A DNA stretch of 60,000 nucleotides, taken from contig NC_064040.1 of assembly GCF_932526225.1 (NCBI RefSeq), positions 14,630,494 through 14,690,493 of the forward strand, given 5' to 3'. Below the pieces are notes generated by a model. That model searched no databases. It saw only the letters and a list, made by a program, of their open reading frames with translations, and was not told the origin of the DNA. The stretch comes from Nematostella vectensis. Taxonomy: Eukaryota > Cnidaria > Anthozoa > Actiniaria > Edwardsiidae. The position numbers were made by a program, and so were the translations under genes. This document shows, in pieces, positions 49,140 to 57,200 of the stretch (positions are counted from its first letter, which is position 1; each line of letters opens with the position of its first letter).

Positions 49140-49375
49140 GCGGCCGGAGGTGCATGGACACCTACTGCAAGGTGCACCTCCAAAGGCTCCGTAAGGGCAG
49201 CCCCCTCCCCGTGCCGAGCAGGATCTGCGGCATAGGGACACAGTCGGAGACGCGGTTGTGTCTCCCCTGCGGAGCGAATCGTGTAGGGCAGAGGATGCGC
49301 GGCACCGAGAAGCGCGCTCGGGAATGGTTCGCACTCGTCCTGTCTGACATCGCAGCCCGCGATACGGGCAATTAG
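49085..49375 (+). CDS. Cysteine-rich zinc-ribbon-like protein of the mobile element
   Basis: From the ATG at 49085 the ORF encodes 96 residues. Cysteines at 3, 8, 19, 23, 28, 48, 59 and 62 with His31 form two likely zinc clusters (CGRRCMDTYC with His31, and CGIGTQ...CLPCG). The remainder is Arg-rich, so it may bind nucleic acid. The first ~17 codons lie inside the left inverted repeat, so a truncated mirror copy exists in the right repeat. An in-frame ATG further upstream at 49019 is also possible, but the cysteine domain starts at 49085. The family is unnamed to me; from memory, similar short proteins recur in invertebrate genomes. It ends inside the first 62-bp repeat. Confidence 0.55.
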   Translation: MKCGKDYCRWLKVGHADTCGRRCMDTYCKVHLQRLRKGSPLPVPSRICGIGTQSETRLCLPCGANRVGQRMRGTEKRAREWFALVLSDIAARDTGN

Positions 49376-49591
49376 AGACTGGGTGGCACAAGGCATACCC
49401 AAGCACTCGTCCCGCCGGCTGTGATACGGGCAATTAGAGACTGGTTGGCACAAGGCATACCCAAACACTCGTCCCGCCGGCTGTGATACGGGCAATTAGA
49501 GACTGGGTGGCACAAGGCATACCCAAACACTCGTCACGCCGGCTGTGATACGGGCAATTAGAGAATGGGTGGCACAAGGCATACCCAAACA
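49361..49591. repeat. 62-bp tandem repeat seeded on an ORF end
   Basis: The word gatacgggcaattagag recurs at 49361, 49423, 49485 and 49547. The first copy is the end and stop codon of the zinc-ribbon ORF, so each unit repeats that ORF terminus. Confidence 0.85.
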
Positions 49592-49624
49592 TGGACACCT
49601 ACATAGAGGAGGTTTCTCAATAGC

Positions 49625-51909
49625 ATGCCTTACAAAGAGGCGCCTGCCGTACTAGCAGGGCTGGTCCAGAACATCCTGGACGAGGACATCCCCGACGATG
49701 TCAAACACAAGCTGCTTAAGCCGCTCGTACCGGAAGTCTGGCGCGAGTTCGACCCTTTGCTGCCGGGACGGCGGCAAAAGGGCCCAGAGAGCTTAGACCC
49801 CGAGAAGTACTATTCTCTCTTCGTCGGCGGCGCCCATCTTCGGTTCGTGGATGCCACTCTTCGGGGCCAAGACATAAGCGCCGGTGTTTACCAGGAGATA
49901 CGAGATCTTGGTGGAGCAGGTGTCATTGCTCTAAAGCCGGTTATGCGGGGGCCTGACATTAATGACGATGGCCCGGTGTGGTGGGTCTCGCACGAGCGAG
50001 AGTCTCTGCGGGCAAAAGCAGTGTTGCCACCGGTGCTTGAGATGGTAGACCCCGACCGGCGCTACAGACTCTTTACGGTCGTTGGTAAGGCCCACGCAGA
50101 GCCAGTGGCGCCCATCACAGAGGAGGAAGGGCGCTCGGAGCACAAAATCGGTGGGTCATTAGTCAAAAGAAGGGACCAAATCGCAGTCGGCGTCCTGGAA
50201 GGCATCGATGCGGGTATTTGGGAGAAAGGACGAGAGTACCTCGTCTACGTGAGATACGTGCTTCGCCCTTTACCTGAGCAAAATGGTGAGCCTGGGCCAA
50301 TGTTTGAGCGAGAGGGGGGTGACACCTTCGCTAACTGTGTTGTGAGTTATGTTGCCGACTTGAGGAATCGCGGGACCTCGCGCTCCCTTGGTCTAACCAA
50401 GACACGAGGCAAGATCCCGAGCGATATGACAAGATGCTGGCCACTACGGGATGCACCAAAGAAAACCTCTTTGAGATTGAAAAGAAGCTCTAGGTAAAGC
50501 TAGTAGCCGTGGACGCCCTGGGCAACGTTATGTGGGACTCGGGGAAGTACAAGACTAAGGCGAGGGTCACTATCCCTTGCCACAATAACCACGCCTGGGC
50601 GGAGCTTCCGACCGAACCACCTGCGATCACGAGCGTCCACGGCCTAGACTTCGAGGCTGAGGGGGAGCTTCGTTCGTTATGTCAGGAGAAGGCAGCCCTT
50701 CGCGCTACCAGTGCCGCCACAAAAACGCGCGAGGCAAAATTGCGAGAGGTGCTTATTCGCTTTATAAACAGGGCGATCCCCAGAAGCACAAGGATCTGGC
50801 TGTGCGGGCGTGTTATAGTCACGCACGAAGGCAAACTGTACCGATCGGGACAGGACGGAGCGGCTATCGACAGGGCGTTAACAGACGAGACAGGATGTGA
50901 TCCTCAATGGCTCCCTGATGATCACCCAGCCTACCAAGAGTACACCGAAGCTACGCACTCGATGGGCGGTGCAATAGGGTATCGCTTCAAGAAGTGGACC
51001 CAAAAAAATAACATCAGGCCAACGCCCCTTAAATACAGGGACGTCTGGGGAGCGGCGCAGGTTGAGTCCAAAGTGTGAAATAGCAAGGAAAACTTAGGGG
51101 CGCAGCCTCATGCGCACATCGACATGCGTGCGGCGTACCTAGGATGCGAGAACAGTCTCTCCGGCGGCGCCTCGGACGCCATTGATTTGGTACGGAAATA
51201 CGGCTTCCCTACGAACGTGTATCGTATCGCGGATGTTGTGGGACGGCCATTGAGCGAGGTTCTTCAACTAACCGGGGCCATTCAGCTGACCGAGTGGGAG
51301 TTCTCTGAGGCCTGCCACCCCTACACTTCCGGGAGGGTAGGGCAGCACTTGGAACAAAACGAGGGCTGGATCACCACGCCAGAGCTCAAGGACCTGTTAG
51401 ACTCGGGTGACCTCGTCATGGCCACGGCTAGGGAGGTGTTGTATAGCGTCGGAAAAAAGGACTCCATCAAGTTACCCTCTCCATCGCGTGCCGCCGGCGA
51501 AGACTCGCAGTACCCTGAGGGTCGAGATCTCGCCGTCCGTTTCGTAGTTAAGTGCGCTCGCCATGGCGACGAGTCCTCGATCGTAGTCCGCGACCGTGAA
51601 GAAGCCGCGTATCTGACAAACCTCCTTGCGGGCACCGATCACTTACTTAACTTCGAGCATGCCGACGGGGCTCATCTGATCCAATACAAAGACGGTGTCC
51701 GACGCTCACAATGGTACCATATCAGGGCCTTTGTCTTGGCGTACACAAACATAGCGTTGCGACGCATGTTGAGGCGGATCCCTCGCGAAGACGTCATCAG
51801 AGTGTGCAAAGATGCCATATACGCAAAGGCGGTGCCCAGTGGTGTAAAGCTCGTGGAGAGAAATCCGAGGTATGGAGAGTGGCGCCACAAGAAGCCTGGG
51901 TACGAGTGA
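49625..51909 (+). pseudogene. Polymerase-B-like gene of the mobile element, broken
   Basis: Three consecutive open segments (49625-50497, 50509-51078, 51124-51909) appear to be one gene of about 760 codons. The second and third segments share one frame, separated only by a TGA at 51076-51078. A TAG at 50491-50493 lies in the same frame, and the first segment is joined by a frame change somewhere between 50300 and 50420. The block IDMRAAYLG at 51115-51141 resembles polymerase motif A, and VIRVCKDAIY at about 51799-51828 sits where the DTDS-type motif C would be, though it is degenerate. An earlier IPCHNNHAW block is conserved-looking but unplaced. Assignment to DNA polymerase B is tentative; I cannot identify a motif B. 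Confidence 0.4.
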
Positions 51910-51959
51910 CGACCCGTAGCGGCTTAGGGTCCGAAGAAGTCGGGGAGCTTGGCCAAGGA

Positions 51960-52250
51960 GACAAGCACTGCGCCGAGTCTGCCGTGCGATGTAGTGGCCG
52001 CAGCCTCTGCTGCGATATCGTAGACCGCACGCAATGCCTCTCCTTAGGCGAGCCTTCAAACGTTCTCGATTGCCTAGAAACCCGCGGGAGGCCGCACGAG
52101 AAAGTCGTCTATGGACCCGACATCCCCGTTTGTGCCGCAGCATCTTCCTCTGAGTTTGTCTCGAGTATCCAAATATGGATCAGGGATGACCGCGGTAGAC
52201 GGGTGGACTTTAAGGGCAAGCCTGTTTGCCTCGTATTAGAGCTAACCTAG
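51960..52250 (+). pseudogene. C-terminal remnant of a structural-like protein
   Basis: The frame ending at 52250 closes with IQIWIRDDRGRRVDF and then GKPVCLVLEL, a beta-rich pattern (hydrophobic/polar alternation around D-x-x-G and G-K-P). From memory this resembles the C-terminus of capsid- or fibre-like proteins of virus-like elements. The N-terminal part is not preserved in this frame. The call rests on pattern memory only. Confidence 0.25.
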
Positions 52251-52266
52251 GTCCGACATAACAAGC

Positions 52267-52944
52267 ATGGCAAACAGCGACGTTAGCAGTGGTGCCATAT
52301 ACCCCTCGCTTCCCAGTGTTTGCCCCCTGAAGGGTACGCACATGACGCCTGCCGTTCCGGCAAGCATCGGCGGCGACGTGCAAAGCTTCCGACTCCAGAA
52401 AATATGTGACACTCAGGCGGTTCTAGACAACGAGATAACGCATCATCGACAGGTGCGGAAGAAGTATAAGCGCGCCTTTGCCGTTACCCATGCTGTGTCT
52501 GTGGCATCCGGCATCGCTGCAGGGGCGCTTTCCAGCGCCGGGGTAGGGGTCTCTTTGAGTGGGATAGGGGTTCTGATCGGCGGTCCGCTGGCAGGGGTCG
52601 CTGGGCTGGTCGGTGTCGTGGGCGCAGGGATATTCTCTAGGGGTCTTACGAGCAAGGTGGCTAAACACGAAGACACGATGGTTTTAGCGGAGAGTAATAA
52701 AAACTCGATCAGCGAGCTGGTCTCTAAGGCTCTGCAAGACGGCCATATCTCAGACGAAGAGTTTCGGTTAATACTTCGGAAACAAGAGAGATACTACGCG
52801 CTCAAGGCCGCTATCAGAGCTCGACACGGCCTCGCATCGCGTGAGAAAAAAAAAGAAAGAAAGGGCCCTCCCTGGAGACGCGAAAAGAAGAAAAAGAGAC
52901 TGCGAGACATTCGCGAGGAGTTCCGGAGCGAGGTGTTCGAGTAA
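52267..52944 (+). CDS. Gly-rich hydrophobic protein of the mobile element (225 aa)
   Basis: The intact ORF has a polar N-terminus and a basic segment (RKKYKR, residues 64-69). A Gly/Ala/Val-rich hydrophobic stretch at 71-125 could form one or two membrane helices. A predicted helical segment follows (SISELVSKALQDGHISDEEF, about 147-166), and then a Lys/Arg-rich tail. The layout suggests a membrane-active or virion-associated protein. The family has no name I can give; from memory, proteins of this architecture recur in cnidarian genomes near similar elements. It is the only long ORF of the element that looks unbroken besides the zinc-ribbon protein. Confidence 0.5.
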   Translation: MANSDVSSGAIYPSLPSVCPLKGTHMTPAVPASIGGDVQSFRLQKICDTQAVLDNEITHHRQVRKKYKRAFAVTHAVSVASGIAAGALSSAGVGVSLSGIGVLIGGPLAGVAGLVGVVGAGIFSRGLTSKVAKHEDTMVLAESNKNSISELVSKALQDGHISDEEFRLILRKQERYYALKAAIRARHGLASREKKKERKGPPWRREKKKKRLRDIREEFRSEVFE

Positions 52945-53048
52945 AGCTCAGGTTTAAACGCCACGAAAGCGGCTTTGAATTTACGGCCGAAAAACGGTCG
53001 TTCCACGCTCCGTAGGGTGGCGGCCCAACCCAATGCTATACATATATA

Positions 53049-53615
53049 CACGTGTTTGCATGGCCGACCTTTAGCCACCTGCAGTAATCTTTTTCGCACT
53101 TCATCCTTCGAATGCTATGCACATGTGTATATACTACAGGACAGACGGGGGTCTAATTGCAAGGTTCCCACTCGTTTCTATGAAAGGCACCAGTCCCGCC
53201 ACCCTACGGAGTGTCGATAGACAGCGGATTAATGATTGCTAACCATTGCTAATTATTTATCTACGCGAGGTGGTCCCGACGTAGATCGATAATTGCCAAT
53301 TATTAACCTACGCGAAGTGGTCCCGACGTAGATTGATAGTTAGCAATTATTAATCTACGCGGGGACTCATTTGCATGAGACGGGGCTGGGGGGGCTTGGA
53401 GGGGCGCGCCGCGCCTCCCAAGCCTGGAATGGGGCTGGGGGGGGGGGGGGGGGGGGGGGTCGGACGGGCCCAGCGCACCTCCCAAGCCTAAAATGGGGCT
53501 GGGGGGGGGGGGGGGGGGGGGGGGTCGGAGGGGCCCAGCGCACCTCCCAAGCCTAAAATGGGGCTGGGAGGCCCGGAGGGGCGTTTCGGTGTCTATGAAA
53601 GTCCCCAGTCCCCCC
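53049..53615. repeat. Right terminal inverted repeat of the 5-kb element
   Basis: This is the reverse complement of 48587-49139 with about 95 percent identity. It differs mainly in G-run lengths and in a few bases of the subterminal palindromes. Confidence 0.9.
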
Positions 53616-54166
53616 GCTAAATTCTTTTTTACTTAATAATTAATTCTTTTCTACTTGGTTTTATCTGTTAAATAAAAAAAAATAGTCTAGTTATTAAGGC
53701 GAGTTGTCCAGGTTTACACGTTTTTTCATTGGCAGTTTTGGTACTTTTTCACTACTTGGTGGGATTGAATTCGATTAATTTTGATATCCTAACTTTTGTT
53801 TCCCAGAGGCTATAACATTCTCCTTCAACCTTGTGTTGACTCATACCTTGTCTACACCACGCCTACGCAGACCATCTAGTTTTTCTAAAGCTTGTCTGTA
53901 GTCTTTCTAATTATACCGCAAACTTTGGTTAACCTGTTTCAATTTACGCACTCTTAGGATAAAAGCAAGCCTTAGCTTAAGCTTTTGGTTGATGGTTCTT
54001 GTTATCTAGAGAAACCTAGTCCATATATTGTGCACTTTGGACTCGTATTGTCACCATACCTACGGTAACTGGCGACATGTAGTTCAAATGAAAAGGTGAT
54101 GGTTATACTTACTATATTTTCGGGAACTTTGGATTACATTCCTTAATATTTATCTAAATATAAATG

Positions 54167-54172
54167 TTTATT
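54167..54172 (-). other. Polyadenylation signal of the ABCA gene
   Basis: AATAAA on the minus strand, 96 bases after the stop codon. Confidence 0.6.
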
Positions 54173-54267
54173 TAATATCACCTTTAATTACTTAAAAATA
54201 AAATAATAATTACACTCAAAATAAAAATAGAATACAAAAGCATCAAGATAGGCCGGAAGGTCCTTAA

Positions 54268-57200
54268 CTAGACATGCTCGACTTCAGTTCTGGTGCGATG
54301 TTCTTGAGGAGGCTCGGTGGAGTTTAGATCCTTCGCTCCTGTTCTATCATCATCTTGCTCACGAGCAAACTCAAGGAAAACCTGCAAAGAGACAAGGCTG
54401 ATCAAGTTGCAGCACTATACTTCACAATAGCCTTAAAGCCGCATTGTCACCAGTTTACTTCCAAAGGTCCGACGGAAACCTCAACCGTTAAAAGACAAAA
54501 GAATCTATTAGAAACCGAAATATTAACAGGCCATCCGCTCTAAATTATGAATCACATCCTCAAAGAAACTTCCAATAGACACACTGCTTTCAATATTTTG
54601 AAATATTTTTGTTAGGTTATCGACCGGAAGTAAACTGGTGACAATGCGGCTTTAATAAGGACGACGACGGCGGCGACGGCAACGAGATCAAAATCAATGT
54701 GTTCACCGTGAAACTTTTTTTTCACGTACTGGTTGGAGGAAAAATGGCTACGATGTATCGAACGGATTTTCACTTGCTTATATTAAATTGTCAATCCAAT
54801 TTCATTGTTTTCTGCCGTCGTCTTCCACGATGCCGTCGTCATTGCTTAAGGCCTGGCTAAACTAGGAAACATTTGGCGCTACAATGTCTCTCTGGGTGTC
54901 TAAACTAGGAGACATGCAGGCGAAATGTCGCACGCTACATGTCGCGATCGACATGTCGCCTAGTTTGGCCTTTAAGGTCCTAGCTGCTGTGCGCCAGGAA
55001 AGAGGAAGGAGGAAACCAAGCATGCTTCTAGTACACCAAGTGAGATTCCCCATGCTCGGAGATACAGCGCTCAAAAAGGTCTTTTCTCTGCCGAAGGAAG
55101 AAAGCGCTGGATCGTAGAGTACGTTTAAGACCCCCCTCCCTCCCTCCCCGCGTCGCATTTTGCACAGACATTAGACCTAGACATATTTATTGGAACAATG
55201 GATTATCTCGCGGTACAGTTCAACTTCAACGGCGATACCCGTTCTGTTCCCTTCATGCATTTTCATGTGAATTTTGCATTTCTTTAAATAATAAAGTTGT
55301 TTAATAGGTATATACCACGCCCAAGGCATAAATACAGGATATCATTTGAAATATCATTTGAATATCTTTGACTTTTAGGTAAAAAAAACAAAATACGAAG
55401 AAAAACTCATACAGGAAAAGAAACATGTGTAGAATATACATTCTACTCGAATAGCCAAAGCCAAAGTTTTTATTATATATTACGAACCTGCTCCAGCGTA
55501 GACTGGCTGAAACTGTACTCCTCAATCCCGATAGAGCGCTTTCCTGACGAGCACAAAGAAGTGCGTTACAAAGCTATCCCATACCGGGACAGAGTAAGGC
55601 ACAAAGGTACATTGAGACGAGCAGAATGAAGTGCGTTATAACGCTATCTCATACCGGGACAGAGCAAGGCACAAAGGTACACTGAGACGAGCAGAATGAA
55701 GTGCGTTACAAAGCTATCTCATACCGAAACAAAGAAAGGCACAAAGATACATTGAGACGAGCAGAATGAAGTGCGTTACAAAGCTATCTCATACCGAAAC
55801 AAAGAAAGGCACAAAGGTACATTGAGACGAGAAGAATGAAGTGCGTTACAAAGCTATTTCATACCAAGACCGATCAAGGCACAAAGGTACATCGATTGAC
55901 CTAGCTTTAATATTCAGAATTTCAAGTGTTTTCGAGAAGAAATAAATAGATTTTAGTAGGAATTTGCGGGAACAAAACCTTCTGCTTTACGTTTTGTCAA
56001 GTGGTTGATTCTACTGTGTAATAAGACTGGAATCTGTATCCTTTACAGTGAAAGTAACTGTAAATGTAAGTAACGGTGAATTTAAGGTCCTTATTCAAAG
56101 CATTGGAGCACGAGGTTTCCATGAATAGGGTGAGTTGGACAAACCTTCCTCTAAAGTGGCGAATGTGCTGGAAAGCTTGGACACGTTGCTCTTTGGAACT
56201 TTGTATATGACCCGGTCCCCGAAGCTCTCAGTCCGCTTGGCATTGGGAAAGAGTCCTTCTACGAAAGCAACTAGCTGTGTCTGCATGTCCACGTCAGGGT
56301 CAGAGGACTGGAACGAGGGGCTGAGTTTGATTTCCAGCGTGTAACCGCTGCCAAATTTGCTTTTCAAGTGCTGCGTGGAACCGAGGCATCTGATGATAAA
56401 GGTTTAAGTGTAAAAAGCGGATTCAGGTTTTTTCAAGGGGGGGGGGGGGGGGGAGAGATACATAATATATACTGAAAATTATTCCATAGGTAACTTGAAG
56501 TCAGTTCGAGCTGGCGGGCAAATTCGTGTTATCGGGGTTTCTACTGTATACAAGGAACAAACGCGGACGGATATTACTCACTTGAGCTGTCCCTTTACCA
56601 TGATACCAACACGCGAGCAAAGTGCATCCGCCTCCTCCATAGAATGTGTGGTAAGTATGGCCCCGCGAGCACCAGTCACATTCTTACTGATCACATTCCT
56701 GTAAAATGATCAAAGGGATCTGTGAGCTAACTCGTGTGGGATCACATTCCTGTTTAATGATCAAAGGGCTCTGTGAGCTAACTCGTGTATGATTACATTC
56801 CTGTAGTATAGTCTAAGGGCTCTGTGAGCTAACTCGTGTATGATGACATTCCTGTAAAGCGATCAAAGGGCTCTGTGAGCTAACTCGTGTATGGTCACAT
56901 TACTGTAATATAGTCAAAGGGCTCTGTGAGCTAACTCGTGTGTGATCACATTTCTGTAAAAATGGTCAAAGGCTCTGTAAGCTAACTCGTGTGTGATCAC
57001 ATTCCTGAAAAATAGTCAAAGGGCTCTGTGAGCTAGCTCGTGTGTGATCACATTCCTGTAAAATGGTCAAAGGGCTTTGTGAGCTAACTCGTGTATGGTC
57101 ACATTCCTGTAAAATGGTCAAAGGGCTCTGTGAGCTAACTCGTGTATGATTACATTCCTGTAAAATAGTCAAAGGGCTCTGTGAGCTAACTCGTGTAAAA

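Larger units (their letters stand above)
48587..53615. mobile_element. 5-kb GC-rich multi-ORF element with long inverted repeats
   Basis: Matching inverted ends of about 560 bp bracket a GC-rich block with four to six plus-strand ORFs, sharply different in composition from the AT-rich flanks. The outermost bases are a G-run followed by ACTGGGGACTTTCATAGAC on both sides. No target duplication could be identified beside the G-runs. Gene order is zinc-ribbon protein, 62-bp repeats, polymerase-like pseudogene, structural-like remnant and Gly-rich hydrophobic protein. No DDE or RNase H transposase, reverse transcriptase or integrase motif was found. Several genes are broken, so this copy is dead. 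The layout suggests a self-replicating, virus-like element, but this is inference. Confidence 0.75.

Noticed and set aside
48948-49495. Minus-strand ORFs of 126-161 codons in the mobile element
   Set aside because: They are antisense shadows of GC-rich sequence and of the 62-bp repeat. The plus strand holds the patterned proteins.
55479-55543. ABCA protein ending just after the TLEQ block by intron read-through
   Set aside because: An exon at 54268-54381 begins with the expected VFLEFAREQ and carries stop and poly(A) signal.
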